Shown: positions 35,382-45,006 of the stretch, piece after piece
Layout: each line of letters opens with the position of its first letter
How positions within the stretch are numbered: the first letter of the stretch is position 1
NCBI GenBank assembly: GCA_938041955.1
Contig: CALISD010000118.1
Location: forward strand, 1 to 64,000
Source: an uncultured Granulosicoccaceae bacterium
GTDB taxonomy: Bacteria > Pseudomonadota > Gammaproteobacteria > Granulosicoccales > Granulosicoccaceae
DNA: 64,000 bases
Direction: 5' to 3'
Program-made: the position numbers and the translations under genes
The notes under the pieces: model-generated
Databases searched by the model: none
Told to the model about the DNA's origin: nothing
Seen by the model: the letters and a program-made list of their open reading frames with translations, nothing else

Positions 35382-37547
35382 ATGAAGTTCCTTTTGAATA
35401 TTTCGAAGTCACATCACTTGATCCTATTGGTGTTGCTAACGTCACTCAGCACGCCGGTATTCGCGCAATCCGGCACAGAAGAACATACGGAAACAAGTGC
35501 GAGGCAATGGACCGAAGCCATCCTCTATGCCATCCGACGTGACCTTGCCCGACCTACTGTACACGCGAGAAACCTGTTTCACTTATCGGCTGCTATGTAC
35601 GATGCATGGTCACTCTTTGATGACCAGGCCGCGCCGCTATTCATGCAAACGTCCGCAGCACCGGAATGCGGGTTTTCAACTATTGAAAAAAATAGTCTGC
35701 TCGCCACTCTCGATGACATCGCAGCTGACAGAAAGACCTTACAGGAAACTGCATTGGGCCATGCAGCGTGGAACCTTTTAAACCATCGCTTCCAAAACAC
35801 CCGAAGAAGCGCCTTATTGCTGTCTCAGTTTCAACAAGTTGCAACAAGGCTCAACCTGGACAAAACAGACGAACAAAGCAGCAATGATAATCACCCGGCA
35901 AGAATAGGCCTGAGGGTAGCCAACTGCATTATTGCCATGGGCAAAAACGACACGTCTAATGAGACAAACAATTACGCCAACAACAACTATCAGGCATCGA
36001 ATACGGCACTTGATCCCACCATGCCCGGCAACCCCGGTCTGGACAATCCCAATCGTTGGCAACCATTGTTACTGGGAACTTTTGTTGATCAGTCAGGTGT
36101 TGTCACCGACATACCGAACTTTCTGGGAGCAGACTGGGGCCTGCTCGAACCGTTCGCGCTGACACAATCTGACAAAACCATCAAAGCAATTGACGACACC
36201 AACGTGCCAGTCTGGCTGGATCCGGGTACCCCGCCGCAACTTACCGACGACCCGACGACCAATGCCACTTATCAGGCGGGTAACGCACTGGTGGTGATGT
36301 GGTCAGCACATCTCGACCCAGACGCCAACAACACGATAGATATTTCACCAGGCGTCATTGGCAATCTTGAACCGTTATCATCACTTGCCACTGATCATGC
36401 AGGCATTCTGGCCGAATATAACGCGACAAATGGTGGTCTGTATAAAGCCACAGGCCACAGCGTTAACCCATATACAGGAGAAGCTTATTCTCCAAACCTT
36501 GTTGCACTGGGTGACTACACACGTGTACTGGCAGAGTTCTGGGCTGACGGTCCGGACAGCGAAACCCCACCCGGACATTGGTTCGCCATTTATAATAAAG
36601 CGGTAGCCTCTCACCCGCTTCATGAAACCAGGTTGGAAGGCAGCGGTGAGCTAATCGACCCGCTACAATATGATCTCCTAGCCTACTTAGCCCTTGGTGG
36701 TGCCATGCACGATAGCGCAATTGCGGCGTGGAGCGTCAAACGTGCGTACGACTACGTGCGGCCTATTAGTGCGATTCGGTATATGGCATCGTTAGGGCAA
36801 AGCACCGACTTCACAGCTGGCAATTACCATGTGCACGGGATACCGCTACAACAAGGTTATATAGAAACCGTCTTGCCACAAGACCCTTTGGCCGGTAGCA
36901 ACAATGAAAATACAGGCAAGATAAAAGCACGTGCCTGGAGAGGTCCCGGGTTTATTAATAATCCAGCGCAGGATGTTGCCGGCGTTGACTGGATCCTGTT
37001 GGAAAACTGGTGGCCTTACCAGAGACCTGCCTTTGTCACACCCCCGTTTGCCGGATACGTTTCAGGTCACTCGACGTTCTCCAGAGCTGCTGCTGAAGTA
37101 CTGACACTTCTGACCGGCGACGTATTTTTCCCCGGAGGGCTTGCAGAGTTTGTAGCAGAAAAAGACTCATTTCTAGCTTTTGAAAAAGGCCCCGCTGCAG
37201 AGGTACGGTTGCAGTGGGCAACGTATCGGGACGCAGCAGATCAAACCAGTCTCAGCCGTATATGGGGTGGTATTCACCCGCCAGCTGATGACATTGCCGG
37301 CAGACGTATGGGTGAACAGATCGGCAAGAAAGCATGGCAACGAGCGAAGAGCCTGGCCAATGGCGACAATAGCAGCAGCGGCAGCAGTGATGATCAACTG
37401 GACAGTGGCATCAACGACGAAACCGGATTATCCGGATCAGGCTGTTCTATTCACAGTAGTCAGAACTCAAGCCTATTTTTTCCACTGCTTTGTTTTATGG
37501 CGTTTCTGCAGATAATATGGCGACGAAAGGCAGCATCATCGCGTTGA
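35382..37547 (+). CDS. Exported vanadium-dependent haloperoxidase-like (PAP2-fold) protein
   Basis: 721 residues with a signal peptide ending TPVFAQ. The vanadate-site residues appear in order: Lys and Arg in KRAYDYVRPISAIR near residue 452, SGHSTFS near residue 561, and the final Arg and His in SRIWGGIHPPADDIAG near residue 630. These match vanadium haloperoxidases and bacterial acid phosphatases; halogenation is not proven by sequence. The C-terminus has a Gly-Ser-Gly-Cys motif, a hydrophobic helix and a short RRK tail, a tripartite sorting signal resembling GlyGly-CTERM or MYXO-CTERM types. This would anchor and then process the protein at the surface. It is monocistronic. Confidence 0.85.
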   Translation: MKFLLNISKSHHLILLVLLTSLSTPVFAQSGTEEHTETSARQWTEAILYAIRRDLARPTVHARNLFHLSAAMYDAWSLFDDQAAPLFMQTSAAPECGFSTIEKNSLLATLDDIAADRKTLQETALGHAAWNLLNHRFQNTRRSALLLSQFQQVATRLNLDKTDEQSSNDNHPARIGLRVANCIIAMGKNDTSNETNNYANNNYQASNTALDPTMPGNPGLDNPNRWQPLLLGTFVDQSGVVTDIPNFLGADWGLLEPFALTQSDKTIKAIDDTNVPVWLDPGTPPQLTDDPTTNATYQAGNALVVMWSAHLDPDANNTIDISPGVIGNLEPLSSLATDHAGILAEYNATNGGLYKATGHSVNPYTGEAYSPNLVALGDYTRVLAEFWADGPDSETPPGHWFAIYNKAVASHPLHETRLEGSGELIDPLQYDLLAYLALGGAMHDSAIAAWSVKRAYDYVRPISAIRYMASLGQSTDFTAGNYHVHGIPLQQGYIETVLPQDPLAGSNNENTGKIKARAWRGPGFINNPAQDVAGVDWILLENWWPYQRPAFVTPPFAGYVSGHSTFSRAAAEVLTLLTGDVFFPGGLAEFVAEKDSFLAFEKGPAAEVRLQWATYRDAADQTSLSRIWGGIHPPADDIAGRRMGEQIGKKAWQRAKSLANGDNSSSGSSDDQLDSGINDETGLSGSGCSIHSSQNSSLFFPLLCFMAFLQIIWRRKAASSR

Positions 37548-37644
37548 TGTTTGCTGAATAAAACCCGGTCTATCGAGTCTTTTAGTTTCGACGTTTGTAC
37601 ATGTAATATATAAGCAAGTGAAAGCATGCTGGTGGAAGAATAAA

Positions 37645-39222
37645 ATGTCGCATGATGCAGATGTCGCCATCATAGGCGCAGGACCAGTAGGCACCCTACT
37701 CGCTATACTGCTGGGTAAGCAGGGCAAACGTGTCACACTGGTTGAACGTTGGCCATCTATATACGACCGACCGCGTGCGGTAACCATGGATCACGAAGTC
37801 GCACGCATTCTTGCCACCTTTGGTATCGATGCCAACAACGATCCTGCCATTGAATATCATGAAGAGCTTTACTACTGGAAAAATGCCGATCTGGAAGATC
37901 TACAGCTGGTCGACTGGAAGAGCGTCTCTCCCTCCGGTTGGCGGGTAACTTACTGGTTTAATCAGCCGGAGCTCGAATCGCGTTTGCATGGTATTGCGGC
38001 CACCATTCCTTCAATACAATTGATTCGGGGCTGGGAGGCTGTCTCTCTTACCGAAGAAGCAGACGGTGTCACTGTAGATCTGCAAGAAACAAAAGAACTG
38101 GTCGGAAACGACGGTAAGCGACGCAACCTGCAGGCACGGTATGTTGTTGGTTGCGATGGTGCCAATAGTTTTGTGCGCGAACAGCTTGATATCACTGTTA
38201 TAGATAAAGGGTATTTTTTCGATTGGCTCATTCTCGATGTTGTGCCCCACGGCGACTACAAAGTCGTCCCTGCACAGTGGCAGCTTTGTGATCCGAATCG
38301 GCCCACCACCTTAGTCCCTGGTGGCCCGGGCCGACGTCGTTGGGAGTTTATGGTTAAACCCGATGAATCGTCTGAGGAGATTGCAAGCCCTGAGAGTGCC
38401 TGGAAACTCCTCGAGCCATGGGGTATCACCAAAGACAACGCAACCCTTGAGCGAAGTGCTGTGTATCGGTTTCAGGCCCGTTGGGCGGAAACCTGGCGTG
38501 TTGGTCGCTCCATGATTGCAGGTGATGCAGCGCACCTTATGCCGCCTTTTGCAGGTGAAGGAATGTGCGCAGGCTTCAGGGACGCCCTTTCACTTGGTTG
38601 GCGTTTGAATGCAATCATTGAAGGTAAGCTAAAAGATGCGGTTCTGGACAGCTACGAAAGTGAACGGATTCATCACGCAAAGCACTACATCGATTTTAGC
38701 CAGGAGCTAGGTAATATTATCTGTATCACCGATCCGGAAAAAGCAGCCGAAAGAGACCGTACAATGAAGGCCGCTCTGACCGCGCGCAATCATGAACCCA
38801 TTAGTGGTGACCTGGTGCACCTCGGTCCCGGGGTATGGTGCGAAGATACTGCCGCCGCCGGTGAGGTCTCCACTCAAGGTGTGGTAGAAGTTGACGGCAA
38901 GCGGGATCGCTTTGATCAAGTGGTCGGGCTGGGCTGGATGATCATTGGTCTCAACATCGATCCAGCGCAAGCTCTCAATGATGATCAGTTAAAAAGCTTA
39001 CACAGGCTTGACGGTCGAACCATAATAATTGGTACACCCGGCACCGACTGCGATGCCATTGACGTTGAAGGCACATATGCGCAGTGGATGGCTTCCATTG
39101 ATGCTACCTATTTTATTCTGCGACCGGATTTTTATGTCGCTGCCACCGCAAATTCAGCAGACCTTCTTTGTCGACGATTCGATGATGTACTGAAGAAATT
39201 GCATTTAAACAGTATCCAATAA
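37645..39222 (+). CDS. FAD-dependent aromatic monooxygenase (MhpA-like)
   Basis: 525 residues from ATG at 37645, preceded by GGAAG; a GTG at 37618 is in frame but lacks support. The FAD Rossmann motif VAIIGAGPVGTLLAILLGKQ is near the N-terminus, the DG motif VGCDGANSFVRE at about residue 175, and the GD motif IAGDAAHLMPPFAGEGMCAG near residue 290. The layout and C-terminal thioredoxin-like region match 3-(3-hydroxyphenyl)propionate hydroxylase-type enzymes. Its phenolic substrate is unknown and no ring-cleavage genes are adjacent. Confidence 0.88.
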   Translation: MSHDADVAIIGAGPVGTLLAILLGKQGKRVTLVERWPSIYDRPRAVTMDHEVARILATFGIDANNDPAIEYHEELYYWKNADLEDLQLVDWKSVSPSGWRVTYWFNQPELESRLHGIAATIPSIQLIRGWEAVSLTEEADGVTVDLQETKELVGNDGKRRNLQARYVVGCDGANSFVREQLDITVIDKGYFFDWLILDVVPHGDYKVVPAQWQLCDPNRPTTLVPGGPGRRRWEFMVKPDESSEEIASPESAWKLLEPWGITKDNATLERSAVYRFQARWAETWRVGRSMIAGDAAHLMPPFAGEGMCAGFRDALSLGWRLNAIIEGKLKDAVLDSYESERIHHAKHYIDFSQELGNIICITDPEKAAERDRTMKAALTARNHEPISGDLVHLGPGVWCEDTAAAGEVSTQGVVEVDGKRDRFDQVVGLGWMIIGLNIDPAQALNDDQLKSLHRLDGRTIIIGTPGTDCDAIDVEGTYAQWMASIDATYFILRPDFYVAATANSADLLCRRFDDVLKKLHLNSIQ

Positions 39223-39401
39223 CTTACCGGAGCCATTAACGGGGAGTGAATTCATATCCGTTGGATTGAGTCCTGAAGGTATCGCCGTTATCAGTCCGTT
39301 ACCGTGTTTAAAATCCAACCTGAAATAGTCCATCAAGCCCGGGGTCCCAATCTGAATGACTGGCAGGTCAGCCGTGACTTGAGTCCGGCAGATCCGTCCT
39401 G

Positions 39402-39731
39402 CTACAGGTCGTCGTCTTTCAGTGGGTCACTACATAAATCGAGCACCACGGAATGCCACTCAACCGAAAACCAACGCTGGAACATTTTAAAAGTTCTATT
39501 CGCTGGCCAGTCCTCTTCATACTGATGCCAACTGGCCAGTTCTGACTCAAACAGCCCTTCGTAACATTGTTCGATTGTCTGGCTGCCATCGTGATCTGCT
39601 TCATTTGCGGGAAGTAGATAGGCTGTTTTTTCTCCATCGGCTGATGGCAGGGTACCACCATCGTTCAAGCTATCTGCCCAGTCTATATAAGCTTGTTTTG
39701 GTCTGACAACTACCACACAACGGTTTAGCAT
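39402..39731 (-). CDS. Small conserved protein of unknown function
   Basis: 109 residues. The pattern VVRPKQAYIDWADSLNDGG, a mid segment ATYLLPANEAD-like, then FESELASWHQYEEDWPANRT and FKMFQRWFSVEWHSVVLDLC is typical of a widespread bacterial family whose function is not known. No signal peptide or membrane helix is visible, so it is cytosolic. It is convergent with the FAD monooxygenase gene and divergent from the TrmH gene region. Confidence 0.75.
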   Translation of the reverse strand: MLNRCVVVVRPKQAYIDWADSLNDGGTLPSADGEKTAYLLPANEADHDGSQTIEQCYEGLFESELASWHQYEEDWPANRTFKMFQRWFSVEWHSVVLDLCSDPLKDDDL

Positions 39732-39897
39732 TTCAGGCGCCTTTGGTCATGGTTACAGGGCTCTATCTTACAGAAGTTCTAAAACGCTTACAGGACTGTC
39801 GTAGTATGGACAATAACAGGACAGACCCTCGTTGTAGTATTTTTGTAAAACTCAGGCTACCGTTAGATAAGCCTGGAAGCAGCCTTGTCCTGTACAT

Positions 39898-39912
39898 CCC
39901 TGTAAGGGTTAC
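39898..39912 (+). repeat. 15-bp repeat CCCTGTAAGGGTTAC, copy 1
   Basis: It contains the small hairpin CCCT-GTA-AGGG and lies 39 bp before the TrmH start. An identical copy in the same orientation follows the gene at 40444; both are preceded by GTAC. Confidence 0.5.
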
Positions 39913-39950
39913 AATCAACCGTATCAATATTCAATGGAATAATAGCGCAC

Positions 39951-40424
39951 GTGGCGCGAACAAAGGACACGGCCAATAATCAAGGGTTCTACGGTATCGG
40001 AATACTCCATACCGATGACCATCTGAATATTGGTACTCTGTGGAGATCGGCATTCGTATTGGGTGCCAGTTACATATTCACAGTAGACAAAAAATATAAA
40101 CGGCAAGGTAGCGATGTGAATAACGCCTGGGCAAGTATCCCGCTTTACCACTTCAAATCTATGATTGATTTAAAAAACCATTTGCCTTACTCAACCAAGC
40201 TTGTCGCAGTGGAATTGTCACAGGAAGCAAAAGCGATTGAAAAATATCAGCACCCCAGCAGAGCAGTCTACCTTTTGGGTAGCGAAAGAATCGGGCTGCC
40301 ACCTGCTGTCATGGCAGAGTGCCATGACATAGTGAAACTACCGGGCGCGCAATCGCTCAATGTCGCTGTCGCTGGAAGCCTGGTCATGTATGACAGATTG
40401 AGTAAATCACCTGCTAAACCGTAA
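39951..40424 (+). CDS. SpoU/TrmH-family RNA 2'-O-methyltransferase
   Basis: 157 residues from GTG at 39951, the length of a bare SPOUT domain without extensions. Motif 1 is NIGTLWRSAFVLGASYIFTV, motif 2 is VYLLGSERIGLPPAVMAECH, motif 3 is SLNVAVAGSLVMYDRL, the AdoMet-knot binding loop. It methylates a ribose in tRNA or rRNA; the exact site is not inferable. It is flanked by identical 15-bp repeats. Confidence 0.9.
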   Translation: MARTKDTANNQGFYGIGILHTDDHLNIGTLWRSAFVLGASYIFTVDKKYKRQGSDVNNAWASIPLYHFKSMIDLKNHLPYSTKLVAVELSQEAKAIEKYQHPSRAVYLLGSERIGLPPAVMAECHDIVKLPGAQSLNVAVAGSLVMYDRLSKSPAKP

Positions 40425-40443
40425 AGTGTTTTTACAGTACGCG

Positions 40444-40458
40444 CCCTGTAAGGGTTAC
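40444..40458 (+). repeat. 15-bp repeat CCCTGTAAGGGTTAC, copy 2
   Basis: Identical to copy 1 at 39898. It overlaps the stop codon of the convergent fatty acid hydroxylase gene. The small hairpin could serve as a shared 3' end structure. Confidence 0.5.
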
Positions 40459-41468
40459 TGAATATCGGGTTTTTGGTTTCGGTACATGTTTCGCCTTCGA
40501 ACCTTTACCATCTGTGTACCTTCATCCGAACCGTCATGCAGTGACCCAAACCATCGATCCCACGGAGCATCCACGTTTCCGTAATTACATTCAAAGTACT
40601 TATGGTGCAACTGATGATGAAAATCCGCTGCTTCTGTTAGTGTTTTGTCTTTTACCAAAATCTTTTCGAATCCGGCGTGTGAAAAAGCCGGTGCCATGCA
40701 CCGGGTATAAAGATGCAGAAGAACAATTACCGGATGCGAAGGGATAACAAAATGAATCAGCACTGAGGATATATAGATAATATGCTCCACCGGGTGCATC
40801 GACATTCCGGACCATGGTCCAATATGAACATTGCGGTGATGCAGGCGGTGCACACTTTTAAAAAGTGGCGGCCAATGCAGGAGACGATGGGTTAGATAAA
40901 AGTGCGACGACAGTAGTATCGGCAGTACAGCTAGCCAGGCGAAAAAGGCCACCGGGTGATCAGAGAAACTTAATACTGGTAACAGGCCGTTGGCTGCTCC
41001 CCAGAAGTACAGAACCTCGTAGCACGACCAGACAGTTGCACCACTGACAAGGCTCCAGAATATATTGTCACGAACCTGGTTTTGAAATTTAAATTTACTA
41101 TTCGATTCCATGTTTTCGCGAGAGTCAAACTTCAGCTTTTTACCTTGCCCGCGCAGGACAAAAAGGTAGATGTGTAAACCACCTGCCACTATTGTAAGCA
41201 GCACGATATTTCTAAGAAAAACAGAAACAACCCACTGCCAAGCAAGTGTTTTCATGCCGGACAATTCAGGCGTAAGGTAGTTGTATACGCACACAGCCAT
41301 GATCAGGAACAGCAGGTTTCTTGTCACAGTCACCCAGCGCTTGGTAAGAGCAAGGAAAGCAGCCATTGGCCTCGGCGGCCAGTCAAAAACGGCTGAAAAG
41401 ACTACAGGCCCCTTATGGTGCCAAGTGTTCTTACCAGTTGTGTCTGCTTTGGACTGAGCTGATGGCAT
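40455..41468 (-). CDS. Fatty acid hydroxylase / sterol desaturase family membrane protein
   Basis: 337 residues. After a polar N-terminus there are several hydrophobic segments. The di-iron histidine boxes are HFYLTHRLLH, HRLHHRNVH and FHHQLHHKYFECNYGN, in the order seen in sterol desaturase-like C-4 or alkyl hydroxylases. These membrane enzymes hydroxylate lipids; the substrate is unknown. It is convergent with the TrmH gene, with 30 bp between stops. Confidence 0.88.
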   Translation of the reverse strand: MPSAQSKADTTGKNTWHHKGPVVFSAVFDWPPRPMAAFLALTKRWVTVTRNLLFLIMAVCVYNYLTPELSGMKTLAWQWVVSVFLRNIVLLTIVAGGLHIYLFVLRGQGKKLKFDSRENMESNSKFKFQNQVRDNIFWSLVSGATVWSCYEVLYFWGAANGLLPVLSFSDHPVAFFAWLAVLPILLSSHFYLTHRLLHWPPLFKSVHRLHHRNVHIGPWSGMSMHPVEHIIYISSVLIHFVIPSHPVIVLLHLYTRCMAPAFSHAGFEKILVKDKTLTEAADFHHQLHHKYFECNYGNVDAPWDRWFGSLHDGSDEGTQMVKVRRRNMYRNQKPDIQ

Positions 41469-41588
41469 GATTTCTCCAGGCGATACAAGAATATGGTCAC
41501 CGGTACAGGGCCATAAGTCAGAGTGTCAGATGCAGAATACCTGAACCGAGCCGGGTTGTAATGTTCAGTTTAAAGGAAAAATCCTGCC

Positions 41589-41616
41589 GGTAGTCGGTAG
41601 TCGGTAGTCGGTAGTC
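41589..41616 (+). repeat. Tandem repeat (GGTAGTC) x 4
   Basis: Four exact 7-bp units in the gap between the fatty acid hydroxylase gene and the broken GWGW gene. It may vary in copy number by slipping. Confidence 0.9.
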
Positions 41617-41844
41617 AATGTATTCCGTCATTAAAGCGTATCGCACCAGGCAGTTTTACTATATCGATCGCCGTGACTGAAAAATCATCTGGTACACCAA
41701 ACCCGAAAAACCTGCCGTTGCCAGGTTATACCAACAATAATTCAACTGGATGCGAAGTGACATCCAAATAATAGAATATAGATGTGAATGAAGTTCGGCA
41801 CCTGTTAAACCGAAGGATGGGGTGTAACAGAAAAACTAAAGTCT

Positions 41845-41895
41845 GCAAGACGCCGAACCAGTCCACCCCCAGCCGTCCCCATCGGTATCAATGCA
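41845..41895 (-). repeat. GWGW mini-domain, copy in second Lcl_C module
   Basis: CIDTDGDGWGWTGSASC ends the protein two residues before the stop. All consensus positions are present. Confidence 0.85.
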
Positions 41896-42453
41896 AACTG
41901 GATTGAGGCCAATGGGTATCCCAATGTCACCATCATGCACCGGCCACGCGAAGTAACTTTTGCGCCAATCAACGTCAGTGACATAGGTCGAACTATTACT
42001 GTTGTAGGTACGTGATTGAGCGCCTAATATCAGCGAGTTGCTCTCAACAAAATAGTCCCCGTCGGTAAGTTCGAAACGGTTGCCAATTTCTGATGTCAAT
42101 CGAACATAGTGAGCACTAAGCACCTCAAGCTCTGAATCATATTTTCTACTGGAAAATGTAGTCTCATTAGTATCAATCGCTTTCGGCAAACGCCATTGGT
42201 TGTGGCCAAGGTACTCAGCCTGGTTTATGCGGCCTATCCAGTCGCGGGCGAAAGACCTTTGATCAAATGATCCGTCAGGGTTTAATCCATCGGTCAATCC
42301 CAGTGGCGCTGATAGCGCCGTCTTACTGTCTGCCAACCACGTCATCTCAAGTTGCGGGTGATAATAAGCCTCGGCAGTGGTTAGGTCTCCGTCCAGATCC
42401 CTTGGTTCCATAGGACGTATTACTTCAACATATGAAGAGTGGTTTTCAACCAC

Positions 42454-42504
42454 GCAGGTGGACGTGCCATTCCAGCCATAACCGTCTCCGTCAAAGTCGC
42501 TACA
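42454..42504 (-). repeat. GWGW mini-domain, copy in first Lcl_C module
   Basis: CSDFDGDGYGWNGTSTC, with Tyr replacing the first Trp. It separates the two Lcl_C modules. Confidence 0.85.
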
Positions 42505-43178
42505 GACCTGTTGTGCGTTTGCATTAACCGGCGTTCCTACGTCACCATCCAGCACCGGCCAAACAGTAAAACGTGTCAGACCATCGGAGAGGTTCGTCCC
42601 CAGTGCACGGGCAGTACCCCATCTGACATAAGCGCGCCCACCTTCCGGGTGGTAGCTCTCTGTGACGAATCTATAGTTAAAAACCTCATAGATAGGTAGG
42701 TACATGGAGTATCTCTGACCTAGAATTTCATCAAGCTCATGTGAATCACCAAGCCAACCATATAGGTTATTCGGAACAAAGCCGGTTCTGGGTAATCACC
42801 AATCGCTGCGGCCCATATAGTTTTCATTGTTCATCGAAGCAATATATTCGTCAGCAGTCGGCCATTCCATAAAACCAAACCGATCAATTCCAGGCTGCGT
42901 TTCGTTGCAAAATATTCCGTTGGTACAAGTGGTATCAACTGTGCGGGGAATGCCGAACCTTTCTGACAGAGGTAGATTCGGATGAGCAATAGCGGTGATA
43001 TCAAACTCGGTGTCGTAGTACGCTTCGACGGTAGATGGATCCTGATCCAGATCACGAGGAAGTACGTCTGCTACTGCTGCAGTTGCCAGAAAAGGTAATG
43101 AAATACTGGATTTAACAAAACCTGAAACGATATTTTTCAACCTGTTCATAAAGTACTCCATCAACTAATAATTTTATG

Positions 43179-43188
43179 TGTCATGACA
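43179..43188. promoter_or_regulatory. Shared palindromic box TGTCATGACA
   Basis: Perfect 10-bp palindrome 30 bp upstream of the Lcl_C-GWGW start; on the coding strand CATAAAAT follows, a -10-like sequence. Confidence 0.6.
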
Positions 43189-43366
43189 TTATTTCAGGAA
43201 TTTCCACAAAGTCAATGCATTGTGAGGGTACGGGTTCTTATATTACTAATGCGTGATTCGCTCAGCCGAGCATCAATAGAAATCAGCGCGTACTCTGTTC
43301 TGATTCAAGCCATCAACAAGTCAGTTGCCTGGTACGCATTATGCCGAATTTCGTGCGGTAATTTCA

Positions 43367-43965
43367 GGTAACCCGCCGCGTGATAACGCTCGTGTAACAG
43401 ATCAACAGCGTAAGCGCTGATCCTTGCTCACGCAGTGGGTTGCCTAGATCGATCAACGCTTGTGTTCTGCCTATTGCCATGCGTTATGTGGCTATAGAGC
43501 CAGAATAGAAGTACACATCATCAGTAATAACTGATCAGGGTAACCCGCTGCGTGAGCAAGCTCTGATAGCGCTCGTGCAACAGATCAACAGCGTAAGCGC
43601 TGATCCTTGCTCACGCAGCGGGTTGCCTGAGTTCGATCTGCGGATGACTTCTACTTCTTGCCCTGCGTCGTGTGATTACGAAAGTCTGAAAAGAAATACA
43701 CATCATGAGTAATAGACCATCAACGTAACCCGCCGCGTGAGCAAGGCCGGATAACGCTCGTACAACAGATCAACAGCGTAAGCGCTGATCCTTGCTCACG
43801 CAGTGGGTTGCCTGAGTTAGATCTGCAGCTGACTTCTACTTTTTGACCTGCGTCATGTGATTACGAAAGTCTGAAAAAAATACACATCATGAGTAATAGA
43901 CCATCAAGGTAACCCGCCGCGTGAGCAAGGCCGGATAACGCTCATCCAACAGATCAACAGCGCTG
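43367..43965 (-). repeat. Tandem array C of the palindromic repeat (three units and a partial fourth)
   Basis: Cores at 43367-43445 (lacks part of the left arm), 43539-43628, 43725-43813, and a left part at 43908-43965. Each reads GTAACCCGCCGCGTGAGCAA, inner CAACAGCGTAAGCGCTG, then CCTTGCTCACGCAGTGGGTT. Linkers repeat with GAAATACACATCATGAGTAA. Period is 172-186 bp. The orientation is opposite to array A. Confidence 0.85.
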
Positions 43966-44031
43966 TTCATTACCTATGCAGGATTTACTCATCATCAAGT
44001 ACCAGCATAGAACTTCTTAGCTAATATAAAA

Positions 44032-44793
44032 TCAGGGAACCAGGTTAACAACTACCGTCTTTTTGCGACTGGCGCTAATGCTTCCTCCTTTTCCGTAAGC
44101 TCTGTCCAGTACCCCTTGAGTGGTACGTTTTACAGTGACCGTTAACGGACAAGATTCACCACTGATCAACCTGTGTCGGATGCCCAAAACATCTAGTATG
44201 TCATTCACAGCAAAAGTACGGGTCCCATCGTCAACTACGAGAAAGCCTCTGCCAAAGCTGACACCGGAAGGAAGCCCGTTACTGTCCCTGACTTGACAGT
44301 TTAAGAAAAAACCTACCGAAACGGTACTCGATGGATTAGCTGGAGACCAGGCGACAGTAATCGTTTCGCCCGCATTATATGTTTTCGCATAGTGTGGAGC
44401 TGTGATCTCCAGCCAATCAGGAACAACAACCAGAGAGTCTGGCGCATCGGTATCATTGATACGTGAAAGCGATACACTCACCTCTTCGCCACCGGCAGCA
44501 CTATTGAACACGCCGATATACACAGAGGTATCAGATCTATTCAACGCTACGCTTTCCCCGGACATACTCGCTACCAGATTGTCACCCGGTGACAGAACTA
44601 TTTTATCCGCGTCAAGCGCCCTGCCTGTGCGAAGGCGTGCCTGAACTTGTGTGTTGCTGTCATCCACAACGATCTGTATGTCAGCGTAAAAACCGGAGGT
44701 GCGCAGGTCAGCCGAATCCACTTCTGCGCAGCCGGATAAAACAATTGCAAAAATACCGAATAGCACTGCAGCAATATTTCTAATCACCCTCAT
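44032..44793 (-). CDS. Putative lipoprotein of unknown function
   Basis: 253 residues. The signal ends in a lipobox IVLSGC at about residues 17-22, so it is lipid-anchored, probably to the outer membrane. The remaining sequence is beta-rich with an immunoglobulin-like flavour (LEITAPHYAKTYNAGETITV, WSPANPSSTVSV) and two further Cys. The ITAPxxGxxYxAGExxxVxW pattern is like a surface-protein repeat domain (Kre9/KNH-like). No enzymatic motif is visible. It lies between repeat array C and the LysE gene. Confidence 0.75.
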   Translation of the reverse strand: MRVIRNIAAVLFGIFAIVLSGCAEVDSADLRTSGFYADIQIVVDDSNTQVQARLRTGRALDADKIVLSPGDNLVASMSGESVALNRSDTSVYIGVFNSAAGGEEVSVSLSRINDTDAPDSLVVVPDWLEITAPHYAKTYNAGETITVAWSPANPSSTVSVGFFLNCQVRDSNGLPSGVSFGRGFLVVDDGTRTFAVNDILDVLGIRHRLISGESCPLTVTVKRTTQGVLDRAYGKGGSISASRKKTVVVNLVP

Positions 44794-45006
44794 TTCTCGG
44801 TAGCCCTCTATTTATTTAAACAGCGCTTAGATCACGCATGGCGAGCGGCCATGACGTTTACATAATAACTGGAAAAAAGAGATGACAAAGCTAGCGATGC
44901 TAGACCACAGGGGTTGTATAAGTATGCCTGAACAGCTCACGTGCAACACAGAAGAGCTAACACCACATTGAGAAAGGAATTGAATATCTCGAACTAAACC
45001 ACAACG

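Larger units (their letters stand above)
41836..43149 (-). pseudogene. Exported two-module Lcl_C(DUF1566)-GWGW protein, interrupted by an opal codon
   Basis: From ATG at 43149 (GGAG upstream) the frame reads 437 residues with a TGA at codon 118 (42798-42796). It stays in frame across the stop: YMGRSDW-stop-LPRTGF, where the second module has YLGHNQWRLPKAI, so an Arg codon CGA changed to TGA is the likely event. After a signal peptide come two tandem modules, each an Lcl_C-like domain (DLDxDxxTxEAYYxxxxxxT start, xWPVxDGDxG end) followed by one GWGW motif (CSDFDGDGYGWNGTSTC and CIDTDGDGWGWTGSASC). The TGTCATGACA box lies 30 bp upstream. If not a sequencing error, the product is truncated; 42705 could restart a 289-residue piece without a signal. 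Confidence 0.8.

Noticed and set aside
15658-43965. CRISPR-like appearance of the tandem arrays
   Set aside because: Units are about 180 bp with repeated linkers rather than unique spacers, and no cas genes are present.
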